From the NCBI GenBank assembly GCA_039986595.1, contig JBDWQJ010000004.1, positions 248,001 to 312,000 of the forward strand: a DNA stretch of 64,000 bases, read 5' to 3'. This document shows, in pieces, positions 27,073 through 36,094 of this stretch. The position numbers and the translations under genes were made by a program. Each line of letters begins with the position of its first letter. Positions within the stretch are counted from its first letter, which is position 1. The notes beneath the pieces were generated by a model. The model made no database searches and was not told where the DNA came from. It saw only the letters and a list, made by a program, of their open reading frames with translations. This DNA comes from Lentilitoribacter sp039986595 (lineage in GTDB: Bacteria > Pseudomonadota > Alphaproteobacteria > Rhizobiales > Rhizobiaceae).

Positions 27073-27090
27073 ATATGCATTATTGCATAT
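27073..27090. promoter_or_regulatory. Palindrome at the LysR gene start
   Basis: ATATGCA-TTAT-TGCATAT is a perfect inverted repeat in the LysR/DUF1330 divergent gap. It covers the first possible start codons of the LysR gene, as an autoregulatory operator would. Confidence 0.4.
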
Positions 27091-27166
27091 TATATCTGTA
27101 ATATCACGTGTTTTTGCATAACGCGCCTCATGATAGTGACCAGCTAAATCAAAACGGAGATTAAAA

Positions 27167-27448
27167 ATGATTTACGCTTATGTTCACCTTAAGATCGACA
27201 ACCCAGATAGCCTTGCAAAATACCGAGAGGTTGCGGCCGAGGCTTTAGCAAAGCACGGCGGATCGGTAGTATCAGCAAGTAAAGACGTTGCCTTACTGGA
27301 AGGCGATATTGAAACACCAAGTATGGCAGCACTTTTAAGCTTTCCTGATCAGGAAAAAGCTCACGCTTGGATCAATGATGAAGAACTTCAAGATGTTCAC
27401 GCGCTTCGCCGCAATTCTGGGCAAAGCACAATTCATTTAATGGCTTAA
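27167..27448 (+). CDS. DUF1330 family protein
   Basis: 93 residues, a small alpha/beta barrel-like protein (dimeric ferredoxin fold in the family). YAYVHLKIDNPDSLAKYRE at the N-terminus, GGSVVSASKDVALLEGD and ALLSFPDQEKAHAWINDEE fit DUF1330. The biochemical role is unknown. It is divergent from the LysR gene and convergent with glpK. A GGAG site precedes the ATG. Confidence 0.8.
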   Translation: MIYAYVHLKIDNPDSLAKYREVAAEALAKHGGSVVSASKDVALLEGDIETPSMAALLSFPDQEKAHAWINDEELQDVHALRRNSGQSTIHLMA

Positions 27449-27470
27449 GAGCACAATATTTTTAGTAGTT

Positions 27471-28970
27471 TTAGCTACCTTCACGCGCGATCAAACATGA
27501 AACGGCTGATTTCCAGCCGCTATATTTTTGGTCGCGTACATCGTCTTGCATCTTAGTTTCAAACCGCTGTTGCAGTTTCCAAGAATTTGCAAACTCATCC
27601 ATATTTGGCCACGTGCCGCTTTTCATACCAGCAAGCCATGCGGCACCTAACGCTGTGGTTTCTAACACTGTCGGACGGTCAATTGGTGCGTTCAAAATGT
27701 CGGATAAGAACTGCATTGTCCAATCACTTGCGACCATACCGCCGTCAACGCGCAAGGTCACATCATCAAGCGCTTTGCCCCAATCATCCTGCATGGCTTC
27801 AATTAAATCACGCGTTTGATAACACGCCGCTTCAAGCGCTGCTTTCGCGATTTCGTTAGGACCTGTGTTACGCGTTAGCCCAAACATTGCGCCACGCACA
27901 TCCGCCTGCCAATAAGGCGCACCAAGCCCTGCAAATGCAGGCACCAAAATCACATCCTGCCCTTCATCTGCTTGCGCTGCAAACGTGCCCGTTTGCGCAG
28001 CATTATCGATGATCTTAATACCATCGCGCAGCCATTGAACGGCAGCGCCTGCAATAAAGATTGACCCCTCAAGCGCATATGTTGGTTTGCCATTGAGCTG
28101 GTAAGCAACAGTGGTCAGCATGCGGTTCTTAGAAGGGACAGCCTTTTCGCCTGTGTTAAGCATCATGAAACAACCAGTTCCATAAGTTGATTTCACCATG
28201 CCAGGTTTAAAGCATGCTTGACCAAGTGTGGCTGCATGCTGATCACCCGCAATACCAAGCACAGGAATACTTGCGCCCAAAAGTGATGGATCGGTCATAC
28301 CAAAATCAGCAGCTGTGTCTTCCACTTCGGGTAACATTGCCCTTGGTACACCAAAAATTTTGAGCAGCTCATCATCCCACGCGCCGTCATGGATATTATA
28401 GAGCAATGTTCGGCATGCATTTGTTGCGTCAGTTTTATGAGACGCGCCGCCTGTGAGGTGCCAAAGCAAATACGTATCAACCGTTCCAAAGATCAATTCG
28501 CCATTTTCAGCGCGTGCCCGAGCACCCTCAACATTATCTAAAATCCAGCGAATTTTGCTGCCTGAAAAATATGGGTCAAGTAATAGCCCAGTTTTAGCGG
28601 TGACGGTTGTTTCCAAGCCGTCCGCTTTCAAGTTTGCGCAAAATTCCGATGTTCTGCGATCTTGCCAAACAATAGCTTTGTGAACTGGTTTGCCTGTCGC
28701 TTTATCCCAGATAACGACGGTTTCGCGCTGATTGGTAATACCAATACCCGCAATGGAACTGGGCTCGATTCCAGCTTTTGCAATTGCATTTTTTGATGTG
28801 GTCAGAACAGTTTGCCAGATCTCTTCTAGCTCGTGTTCAACCAAACCAGAGGATGGGAAATGTTGAGTAAACTCCATTTGATCTGATGATACTACGTTGT
28901 AATTTTCATCAAAAACTAACGATCTGGTGGATGTTGTTCCCTGATCAATGGATAGAATAAAACTCGACAT
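27471..28970 (-). CDS. glpK: Glycerol kinase
   Basis: 499 residues, standard length for the FGGY kinase GlpK, which phosphorylates glycerol to glycerol-3-phosphate. Seen are the N-terminal phosphate-binding SIDQGTTSTRSLVFDE, ITNQRETVVIWDKATG, the FGGY signature region GSKIRWILDN, GDQHAATLGQACFKPG, and the ATP site VDGGMVASDWTMQFLSDIL. The ATG at 28970 follows GGGAG. It stands alone; no glpF, glpD or glycerol ABC genes are adjacent. Confidence 0.95.
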   Translation of the reverse strand: MSSFILSIDQGTTSTRSLVFDENYNVVSSDQMEFTQHFPSSGLVEHELEEIWQTVLTTSKNAIAKAGIEPSSIAGIGITNQRETVVIWDKATGKPVHKAIVWQDRRTSEFCANLKADGLETTVTAKTGLLLDPYFSGSKIRWILDNVEGARARAENGELIFGTVDTYLLWHLTGGASHKTDATNACRTLLYNIHDGAWDDELLKIFGVPRAMLPEVEDTAADFGMTDPSLLGASIPVLGIAGDQHAATLGQACFKPGMVKSTYGTGCFMMLNTGEKAVPSKNRMLTTVAYQLNGKPTYALEGSIFIAGAAVQWLRDGIKIIDNAAQTGTFAAQADEGQDVILVPAFAGLGAPYWQADVRGAMFGLTRNTGPNEIAKAALEAACYQTRDLIEAMQDDWGKALDDVTLRVDGGMVASDWTMQFLSDILNAPIDRPTVLETTALGAAWLAGMKSGTWPNMDEFANSWKLQQRFETKMQDDVRDQKYSGWKSAVSCLIAREGS

Positions 28971-29064
28971 GTCCGCTCCCTAAGATATTTATTGCACAAG
29001 AATTATCACTACTAATTCTTTAGAACAAGAACCCATGAAGATTATTTTGACCAATATCTTTGTT

Positions 29065-29718
29065 CTATGATTTCATTTCAAATGTAATATCAGGAGCCGA
29101 TGAATGTGCTCTTATAAACTCACCATTGGGAAGATCTACTTCTTTCAGTTTCCGCGCAATACCTTTTTCATCCAACCCATGATCCACCCAGCGTTGGCGC
29201 AATCTTTCTTCTAGTATTGCCACCGGAACATCTACAAATACCGACAGATCAAAATAAGCGTTCAGCTCAGACCAAGGATGCTGATTGATCAACAAATAAT
29301 TGCCTTCAACAATGATATATTCAACATCTTTCGAAATAGGGTTTGAACCCGCACGGGCTATTTCAATTGAACGATCAAAAACCGGAGTGACCACCTCATC
29401 TTCATCACGCGCAACAAGGCGCTTGAGCATATGTGCAAAGCCCAACACATCAAATGTATGCGGCGCGCCCTTTAAAGCATGGATGCCGCGCGCTTTGAGT
29501 AAAACATCGTCATAATGAAAACCATCCATCGGCAATATGTTGGCGCATTCCGGTTTCATTTCATTCATTTTATCGCAGAGAGCTTCCGCGATGGTTGATT
29601 TTCCAGAGGCGGGTGCGCCGGCAACGGCAATTATCTTACGGCCACGAGCAGGCAATTCTTGAATTACCTTTGTGAGGTCATCAAGTCCAGATGTCTTTTG
29701 CAAATCAGTATCTTTCAA
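29065..29718 (-). CDS. P-loop kinase of the uridine/pantothenate kinase-like family (FrcK-like)
   Basis: 217 residues with Walker A AVAGAPASGKST near residue 36 and DGFHYDDVLLKARG near 65, as in the uridine kinase/pantothenate kinase-like proteins called FrcK in rhizobial sugar operons; then EGNYLLINQHPW and an arginine-rich lid (EERLRQRWVDHG). It starts at a TTG (29718), because no ATG precedes the P-loop in frame. The TTG lies five bases after the otnK stop, so coupling is likely. The substrate is unknown, probably a sugar or nucleoside. Confidence 0.7.
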   Translation of the reverse strand: MKDTDLQKTSGLDDLTKVIQELPARGRKIIAVAGAPASGKSTIAEALCDKMNEMKPECANILPMDGFHYDDVLLKARGIHALKGAPHTFDVLGFAHMLKRLVARDEDEVVTPVFDRSIEIARAGSNPISKDVEYIIVEGNYLLINQHPWSELNAYFDLSVFVDVPVAILEERLRQRWVDHGLDEKGIARKLKEVDLPNGEFIRAHSSAPDITFEMKS

Positions 29719-29723
29719 ATTGT

Positions 29724-30962
29724 CTAATTTGAAAGAACCTTAGCAGCTTTTTCAAAAAAGTCAGGTGCTCCAAAATTACCCGACTTTAATGCTAAAACCA
29801 GATCTTGCCCGGTCACTTTTATCGCTGGCACACCCGGGTCGATCATTGGCCCAATTTCAAGCGCATCAGCATTTAAGGCTTCCACCACAGCACCCGATGT
29901 TTCACCCCCTGCAGAGATGATGGCGCCAAAGCCAAACTGCGATGCCTGACGCGCTATTTCAGCAAACAGATTTTCAAATGCAGATGCAGCTTTTTCCAAG
30001 CCATGTTTGTTTTGAACGGCTTTAACCTGTTCCGGATCATCGGATGAATAAATCAACGGTAATGTTGTTTGCTCACCCGCCCATTTTAGTGCTTGCCTTG
30101 CATCTACTCGTCCTGAAATCACTTCATCAGCATCGAGTTTTAAGAGCGCACCACCTGCATCTATATGCGTTTTTATCTGCCCTCTTGTTGCAACAGAACA
30201 CGAGCCTGACAAACATAAAACGCGTTTTGTACTTTTTGACCATTCCGCTTTATTTGCCGATGTTTTGCCAAAATTTGCCGGAATGCCGAGCGCAATTCCA
30301 GAGCCGCCTGTGATTAATGGAAAATCAGATACAGCTTTTGCAATATTATAAAGATTTTCTTCGCTCACTGCGTCGCACACGACAAGCTGACGCCCCTGTT
30401 CTGCTTCGTTTATTAGGTGTGAACGCGCATTTCCCGATAGAATGTCAGCAAGCGGCAAATGGCCAACCTTGCGAGTTGTTTGAGGTGCAAGGACACGTCG
30501 AATATCAGGATCGGTCATCGGTGTTAAAGGATGATTTTGCATCCCCGATTCAGATAGCAAAGTGTCATTGACAAATAGATGCCCTTGATAGATGGATCTA
30601 CCCGCGCCGGGGAATACAGGACAAACGACAACGGGTTTATCCGTGCCAATTTCATCAACGAGCGCATCAATGACCTGCCCAATATTACCGTCTGCGGTAC
30701 TATCAAATGTCGAGCAATACTTAAACATAAATTGCTGACAACCTTGCGCCTTTAGCCAGCGGTAAGCTTCGATAGATTTCTCAATCGCTTCTTGAACAGG
30801 AACTGAGCGAGTTTTAAGTGCAACAATTCCAGCGTCAACGTCTGAACTCGCCGGAACATTTGGTGTGCCGACATATTGCACTGTGCGCATGCCACCATCA
30901 GCTAGCATTAAACCCAGATCGGACGAACCGGTAAAATCATCTCCAATTGCACCAAACAGCAT
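29724..30962 (-). CDS. otnK: 3-oxo-tetronate kinase (four-carbon acid sugar kinase)
   Basis: 412 residues of the DUF1537/YgbK family: N-terminal IGDDFTGSSDLGLMLADGG, central VVCPVFPGAGRSIYQGHLFV, SGSCSVATRGQI, and the C-terminal nucleotide site SAGGETSGAVVEAL and KSGNFGAPDFF. It phosphorylates 3-oxo-tetronate for the tetronate/threonate/erythronate catabolic route. It is divergent from the matching decarboxylase otnC, with a perfect palindromic operator between. The dehydrogenase and isomerase partners (LtnD, OtnI) are absent from the window. Confidence 0.83.
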   Translation of the reverse strand: MLFGAIGDDFTGSSDLGLMLADGGMRTVQYVGTPNVPASSDVDAGIVALKTRSVPVQEAIEKSIEAYRWLKAQGCQQFMFKYCSTFDSTADGNIGQVIDALVDEIGTDKPVVVCPVFPGAGRSIYQGHLFVNDTLLSESGMQNHPLTPMTDPDIRRVLAPQTTRKVGHLPLADILSGNARSHLINEAEQGRQLVVCDAVSEENLYNIAKAVSDFPLITGGSGIALGIPANFGKTSANKAEWSKSTKRVLCLSGSCSVATRGQIKTHIDAGGALLKLDADEVISGRVDARQALKWAGEQTTLPLIYSSDDPEQVKAVQNKHGLEKAASAFENLFAEIARQASQFGFGAIISAGGETSGAVVEALNADALEIGPMIDPGVPAIKVTGQDLVLALKSGNFGAPDFFEKAAKVLSN

Positions 30963-31023
30963 ATCGCGCCTTTCAAAAAACTATCTTTTTCATCTCATGG
31001 CTCAATTCATATAATATAAATTC

Positions 31024-31041
31024 ATTAATGTATACATTAAT
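31024..31041. promoter_or_regulatory. Perfect 18-bp palindrome in the otnK/otnC divergent promoter
   Basis: ATTAATGTATACATTAAT is a perfect inverted repeat centred on GTATAC. This core resembles operators of GntR-family (FCD/FadR type) regulators. No such regulator is encoded in the window. Confidence 0.55.
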
Positions 31042-31103
31042 TCTTGATTGCGTAGCTGTAACCACTTATGCAAGTGATAGGATATTGAAAAAGGGTGGAC
31101 GTG

Positions 31104-31751
31104 ATGCGTGAAAACGAACTTCGAGAACAAATATGCGAATTAGCAAAATCTATGTTTGACCGAGGTTTAACCGGTGGCAGCACCGGAAATATTTCTGCGC
31201 GAACTGAAGATGGGGGTCTTTTAGTTTCTCCAACAGGTACGAGTTTTGGACGATTGGATCCTGCGCGCCTAAGCCGATTTAATTCAAAAGGTCGCTTGGT
31301 TTCAGGAGATAACCCGACAAAAGAGATGCCGCTTCATAGTGCTTTTTATGATACGCGCAGCCAAGCAGGTGCCGTTGTTCACCTTCACTCTTGCCATTCA
31401 GTTGCATGGTCACTCATGCCAGAAGTTGATGAAGATAACTTCCTGCCTCCTTTAACCCCTTACGCGATTATGAAGCTCGGTAAGGTTAAGTTGCTGCCTT
31501 TTTATCGCCCTGGGGATCCTCAAATGGGAGAGGCTGTGCGCGGCCTTGCTGGCAAAAGATCTGCGGTGATGCTTGCAAATCATGGCCCGGTGGTTGCAGG
31601 TAAAGATGTGGAAGCTGCATGTAATGCAATTGAAGAGCTGGAAGACACAGCGCGGCTGGCGATTATGATGCGTGGATATAAGCCGCGTATGTTAACGCAG
31701 GATCAAGTCTCCGATCTCGTCACACGCTTTGATGTTGAGTGGGATGATTAA
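31104..31751 (+). CDS. otnC: Class II aldolase-family 3-oxo-tetronate 4-phosphate decarboxylase
   Basis: About 215 residues of the aldolase II/adducin fold. GGSTGNISAR near 22 and LVSPTGTSFGRL near 42, then the zinc-ligand pattern HLHSCHSVAWS near 98 and HGPVVAGKDVEAA near 155, fit OtnC/YgbL. It decarboxylates 3-oxo-tetronate 4-phosphate to dihydroxyacetone phosphate. I choose the ATG at 31104 (AAGGG eight bases upstream) over the GTG at 31095. Fuculose-phosphate aldolase is a weaker alternative; the divergent otnK supports the call. Confidence 0.8.
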   Translation: MRENELREQICELAKSMFDRGLTGGSTGNISARTEDGGLLVSPTGTSFGRLDPARLSRFNSKGRLVSGDNPTKEMPLHSAFYDTRSQAGAVVHLHSCHSVAWSLMPEVDEDNFLPPLTPYAIMKLGKVKLLPFYRPGDPQMGEAVRGLAGKRSAVMLANHGPVVAGKDVEAACNAIEELEDTARLAIMMRGYKPRMLTQDQVSDLVTRFDVEWDD

Positions 31752-31766
31752 AATTCCGCTGGTAAG

Positions 31767-32834
31767 TTATTTTGAGCGAGAAAGCGCAAAAAGTCCAATT
31801 TTACCGAGCATGGTCTGACCATGAGAAATTGAAAACATATCTGTAGGCTTGGTCCCAAAGTTTTCTTTAAATTCTTCATCGCCGATTGTGAAATCAAATG
31901 TATCCCCACCGCGATCAATCCAGTCTTCAATCATGTAATCATACATGAGATACCCGGGTGAAAACTTGCCAAAATTATCATAATCACAGCCGATAAGGAG
32001 ATAATAAAAAATCCCCTTATGCGTGACGCCGAACGTATAGCCCAAAACTTCATCACCCAACGACAATCGATAAATACGCGCATATCCCGACTTATGACCA
32101 TCAGCTGCGATATGTTTATAAAACTCTAAACCAGCTTCTGATTGAATGAGATCGCCCTCAAATCGCCCTTTGCGGTAATTTTGCAATTCATCCATTGCTT
32201 TATGAACATCCTCAAACGCAACTTGTTCACATTTGGCGTCTGTTTCACGTTCAAATTTGTTACGTTTGCGGCGCAATGATTTTCGCATGCTTGATGAAAG
32301 TGCGGTACTCGACCAAGTTGCATGACTATCGGCAAGAGGAGTTGCGTGGGCACTGAAATCCTGCTGCACATGCTGAAAATCAAACAATTCCTGCCAGAGG
32401 TCTAAATCTTCTGATCTGATTTTTTGAATTCGCAATACATCATGCGAGGGTAGAATATCTGAATAAAGCAACCGAATTTGTGCTTTAAAATCATAGTCTT
32501 TTAAAGCATCTGGATTGATCAGCGGTGCGCAATAATCTGTCACGCCCAATTCTGCAGGCTCAAGCAATTTCACGCCAAGCTTTTCACGCAGCAGCATCGG
32601 AATAACAGCTGCAAGCAAACCATCTGACTGCCGAATGGTGATAATAATTGGCTGACTAGTTCTATTGGGAACAATGGTTTTATAAAAATTTGATAGCCAT
32701 ATCGGATGTTGAAACGCACTTCTTCCATACAGATCGTAGAATGCTGTATATTCAGGACTTTGAAAATCGAAATCTGTCTCCACAGCCGAACTATAGCCAT
32801 GCAATGACAAAGATGAATTTGCAGTATTCTGCAT
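31767..32834 (-). CDS. GNAT-type acetyltransferase of the BioF2/CelD-like family
   Basis: 355 residues. Two GNAT-like halves are suggested; the second has the conserved pattern AYRKGRF-like QNYRKGRFEGD, LEFYKHIAADGHKSGYARIYRL, GYTFGVTHKGIFYYLLIGCD and FDFTIGDEEFKENFGTKP, as in COG5653/Acetyltransf_6 proteins linked to exopolysaccharide or cell-envelope modification. An internal basic stretch (SSSMRKSLRRKRNKFERE) precedes it. No signal peptide is seen, so it is probably cytoplasmic. The substrate is unknown. It is convergent with otnC, 15 bases apart. Confidence 0.7.
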   Translation of the reverse strand: MQNTANSSLSLHGYSSAVETDFDFQSPEYTAFYDLYGRSAFQHPIWLSNFYKTIVPNRTSQPIIITIRQSDGLLAAVIPMLLREKLGVKLLEPAELGVTDYCAPLINPDALKDYDFKAQIRLLYSDILPSHDVLRIQKIRSEDLDLWQELFDFQHVQQDFSAHATPLADSHATWSSTALSSSMRKSLRRKRNKFERETDAKCEQVAFEDVHKAMDELQNYRKGRFEGDLIQSEAGLEFYKHIAADGHKSGYARIYRLSLGDEVLGYTFGVTHKGIFYYLLIGCDYDNFGKFSPGYLMYDYMIEDWIDRGGDTFDFTIGDEEFKENFGTKPTDMFSISHGQTMLGKIGLFALSRSK

Positions 32835-33013
32835 TTTTGCGCCCCAGACTTACAGATTTTTCTATTAGCGACCAAGCTTTTCGAGATAAAACCTATCTAA
32901 AAATCGTGAAATTTCTTTTAAAATCTGGAATTTAGTCGTTCTTTGCACTGAAAACACATCCGCGAATGCGCATCGACACAAAGCTTTTGCATTTAGATAT
33001 AGGGTGGGAAAAT

Positions 33014-33089
33014 TGGTGGAGCATAGCGGGATCGAACCGCTGACCTCTTCGCTGCCAGCGAAGCGCTCTCCCAGCTGAGCTAATGCCCC
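33014..33089 (-). tRNA. tRNA-Ala (anticodon GGC)
   Basis: 76 bases on the minus strand, with encoded CCA. The acceptor stem GGGGCAT pairs with ATGCTCC (one G-U). The anticodon stem CTTCG/CGAAG encloses loop CTGGCAG, giving anticodon GGC. The T arm contains GGTTCGATCC and the D arm AGCTCAGCTGGGAGAGC. Confidence 0.95.
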
Positions 33090-33216
33090 ATCATGCCAGT
33101 CTGGTAAATCTGGCTGGCCGTACTGGCGGGATGCTACCGGATCGAGCCCGATAGCAAGATTTGTCTAAAGCCGCTTTAATCGAAGATCAAGCGAAAAACT
33201 TCTGCTTGCGCAGAAA

Positions 33217-33633
33217 TTAGCTTTCGTCACCATCATCTGAAACAACAACGATGTCTGACAGATCATCATTCTCATCATCATCAGTTTCTAAGAATGTATT
33301 ATCATCCGATGGCGAGCCGATGTCATCATCATCATCGTCCAGATCAGGAATATCTTTTACACCAGCTGTTTCATCGTCAGCATCTTCAAGGCTTACGATT
33401 TCCACATCACCGTCTTCATCAAGCTCAGGTGTTGTAGGTTCAACAACAGCTTCTGTTGTTTCTTCTTCTTCTTTTTTCACTTCTTCAACTGGCTCGTCTT
33501 CAGGTTTTTCGAAGAATGTCAGTGGATATGACTGACCAGTGTAAGGCGAAATAATTGGATCGCGATTTAAATCGTAAAATTTGCGCTCTGTTTCAGGGCA
33601 AACACGCTTTGTTCCAAGTTCAGCTTTAGCCAA
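33217..33633 (-). CDS. TIGR02300 family (FYDLN acid) protein
   Basis: 138 residues. The conserved head KAELGTKRVCPETERKFYDL then NRDPIISPYTGQSYPL is followed by a long tail made almost entirely of Asp, Glu, Ser and Val. This matches TIGR02300, a family of alphaproteobacterial proteins of unknown function. The single cysteine in RVCP is conserved, to my memory, in the family. It lies between tRNA-Ala and aroA, a neighbourhood frequent in Hyphomicrobiales. No enzymatic motif is seen. Confidence 0.85.
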   Translation of the reverse strand: MAKAELGTKRVCPETERKFYDLNRDPIISPYTGQSYPLTFFEKPEDEPVEEVKKEEEETTEAVVEPTTPELDEDGDVEIVSLEDADDETAGVKDIPDLDDDDDDIGSPSDDNTFLETDDDENDDLSDIVVVSDDGDES

Positions 33634-33916
33634 GGTTATAGCCTCTTTCTTGATGTGGCTGCGAATACTTTAACAGTTACAGCCCGGACATAAATGATAG
33701 ATTGCGAACCCTTAAACATCTTAGGCCGCTATTGTCAAAGAATAAGTGTCATATTTCTGCGCTTCAAGAAAAAAGCTGCATTTTTCTAAGCCCAATTGAT
33801 GACATTTTGCACAAACCATGCTACCAGCCTGTGGCGAACTGACGGGTGAAGCGCTCAAAAAGGAAAACATCAGAGGCGACTAATCACCCAAATTTTAAAA
33901 TCACAGGAGTGACCCC

Positions 33917-35293
33917 ATGTCACATTCGCCGGATTCTCATCCGAACGCGCAAGCTTGTCCCGCTTATGCGCAAAAATCTACATCTCTTAAAGGCACAATC
34001 CAAATCCCTGGGGATAAATCTATCTCCCACCGCTCCTTTATGTTTAGCGGTCTCGCATCCGGCGAAACCCGCGTTAAAGGATTGCTGGAGGGTGAAGATG
34101 TTATTGCTACTGGCAAAGCCATGCAGAAAATGGGCGCCAAAATCGATAAGGTTGGCGATGAATGGATCATCCAAGGTACGGGCAACGGATGTTTGCTTGC
34201 ACCAGATACACCGCTTGATTTTGGCAATGCAGGTACCGGTTGTCGTTTAACGATGGGCCTTGTGGGCTCATATGATTTTTCTTCAACTTTCATTGGTGAT
34301 GCTTCATTATCATCCCGCCCAATGGGGCGTGTTTTAAATCCACTGCGTGAAATGGGTGTCCAGGTTGAAGCTGAAGCCGGCGATCGTTTGCCTGCAACAC
34401 TTAAAGGTCCGCGTATTGCAACACCAATTACCTACCGCGTGCCAATGGCATCAGCACAGGTAAAATCAGCAGTTCTTTTAGCGGGATTAAACGCTCCGGG
34501 GATCACATCAGTGATTGAACCTGTGATGACACGCGATCATACAGAAAAAATGCTGCAGGGTTTTGGCGCTAAACTTGAAGTCCATACCGATGCAGACGGT
34601 GTTAGAACCATAACACTTGAAGGACAAGGCGAGCTTAAGGGTCAAAACATCAATGTTCCTGGAGATCCATCATCGACTGCGTTCCCGCTTGTAGCGGCAT
34701 TAATTGTGCCAGATTCTGACGTCATCATCGAAAATGTTTTAATGAACCCGACACGCACTGGCTTAATTACAACATTGATTGAAATGTGTGGCAAAATTGA
34801 GGTTATGAATGAGCGCCAAAATGGCGGCGAAGACGTTGCCGATCTGCGCGTTCGCTCATCAGAGCTTAAGGGTATTGCTGTGCCACCTGAACGCGCACCA
34901 TCAATGATTGATGAATATCCGGTGCTCGCAATGGCAGCCGCATTTGCAAAAGGTGAAACCTTTATGGATGGCCTTGATGAATTGCGCGTGAAAGAAAGCG
35001 ATCGTTTAAGTGCTGTTGCAACCGGGCTTAAACTCAACGGTGTTGATTGTGATGAAGGCGAGATATCACTAACTGTTCGCGGCAGACCAGATGGCAAAGG
35101 CTACGGCAATGAAAGCGGCGCACGCGTTGTCACACATCTTGATCACCGAATTGCCATGAGCTTTCTTATTCTCGGACTTGGCAGCGAGCATGCCGTTCAT
35201 GTCGATGATGCTAATGTTATTCGCACCAGTTTTCCTGAATTCATGGACCTGATGACCGGTTTGGGTTCGAACATCTCACTAACTGAGGCTTAA
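33917..35293 (+). CDS. aroA: 3-phosphoshikimate 1-carboxyvinyltransferase (EPSP synthase)
   Basis: 458 residues. It joins shikimate-3-phosphate and phosphoenolpyruvate in aromatic amino acid synthesis. Seen are IPGDKSISHRSFMFSGLASG near 30, LDFGNAGTGCRLTMG near 98, RPMGRVLNPLREMG, the PEP-site PSMIDEYPVLAMAAAFA near 330, and ELRVKESDRLSAVATGL. The sequence at 97-105 (FGNAGTGCRL) has Ala in place of the usual first Ser/Gly, as in the class II glyphosate-tolerant type. The ATG has AGGAG upstream. It heads the aroA-cmk-rpsA set. Confidence 0.95.
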   Translation: MSHSPDSHPNAQACPAYAQKSTSLKGTIQIPGDKSISHRSFMFSGLASGETRVKGLLEGEDVIATGKAMQKMGAKIDKVGDEWIIQGTGNGCLLAPDTPLDFGNAGTGCRLTMGLVGSYDFSSTFIGDASLSSRPMGRVLNPLREMGVQVEAEAGDRLPATLKGPRIATPITYRVPMASAQVKSAVLLAGLNAPGITSVIEPVMTRDHTEKMLQGFGAKLEVHTDADGVRTITLEGQGELKGQNINVPGDPSSTAFPLVAALIVPDSDVIIENVLMNPTRTGLITTLIEMCGKIEVMNERQNGGEDVADLRVRSSELKGIAVPPERAPSMIDEYPVLAMAAAFAKGETFMDGLDELRVKESDRLSAVATGLKLNGVDCDEGEISLTVRGRPDGKGYGNESGARVVTHLDHRIAMSFLILGLGSEHAVHVDDANVIRTSFPEFMDLMTGLGSNISLTEA

Positions 35294-35295
35294 TA

Positions 35296-35928
35296 ATGAC
35301 TTTTGTCATCGCAATTGATGGACCTGCAGCTTCTGGTAAAGGCACAATCTCACGCCGGTTAGCGCGCGAAAACGGGTTTTATCACCTGGATACAGGACTT
35401 ACTTATCGCGCGGTGGCAAAAGCACTCCTTGATCAAGGGTTACCTTTAGATGACGTTCGCATTGCTGAAGATGTCGCAAGCAAACTTGATTTATCTGGCC
35501 TTGATGCAAGTATCTTAGCAGTTCACGAAATCGGCAACGCTGCATCGAAAGTTGCCGTGATGCCGTCAGTTCGCAAAATATTGGTCAAAGCGCAGCAAGA
35601 TTTTTCGCTTAGAACACCGGGGACCGTATTAGATGGGCGCGATATTGGAACTGTTGTGTGTCCAAATGCCGATGTGAAGATTTTTGTCACAGCTAACGCT
35701 GATGTCAGAGCAAAACGTAGATATGACGAAGCTATAAGCAAGGGCCGCCATCTCAATTATGATGATGTTTTGTCCGACATAATCGCGCGAGACGAGCGGG
35801 ATTCGCAAAGAAAAGACAGCCCAATGCGCCAAGCTGACGATGCCCTCTTGCTAGATACGAGTAAAATGGATATAGAGACAGCGTTCCAAGCGGCAAAAGC
35901 ATTGGTTGATGCTGCAAAGAACGCATAA
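35296..35928 (+). CDS. cmk: Cytidylate kinase
   Basis: 210 residues. It phosphorylates CMP and dCMP. P-loop IDGPAASGKGTISRRLA near 6, HLDTGLTYRAVA near 31, DGRDIGTVVCP near 114, and a lid with RDERDSQRKDSPMRQADDAL. It starts two bases after aroA with GAGG upstream and is followed by rpsA, the usual arrangement. Confidence 0.95.
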   Translation: MTFVIAIDGPAASGKGTISRRLARENGFYHLDTGLTYRAVAKALLDQGLPLDDVRIAEDVASKLDLSGLDASILAVHEIGNAASKVAVMPSVRKILVKAQQDFSLRTPGTVLDGRDIGTVVCPNADVKIFVTANADVRAKRRYDEAISKGRHLNYDDVLSDIIARDERDSQRKDSPMRQADDALLLDTSKMDIETAFQAAKALVDAAKNA

Positions 35929-36094
35929 ACAAACTTAAATTACATCAGTTTTCGCTCAATCGCGTCGGACTTTGTTTAATACAATCTGAGCCTTAGCTGA
36001 TATTTTGAAACACAAACCACGACGCCGTACGCAATTTTGCATTTTCGCGCTTAATTTAGCTGAAGCCAAAAGTTGCGTCACTTAAGGAAAATTT

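Noticed and set aside
33251..33535. 94-codon Ser-rich plus-strand ORF
   Set aside because: It is the antisense image of the acidic tail of the TIGR02300 protein.
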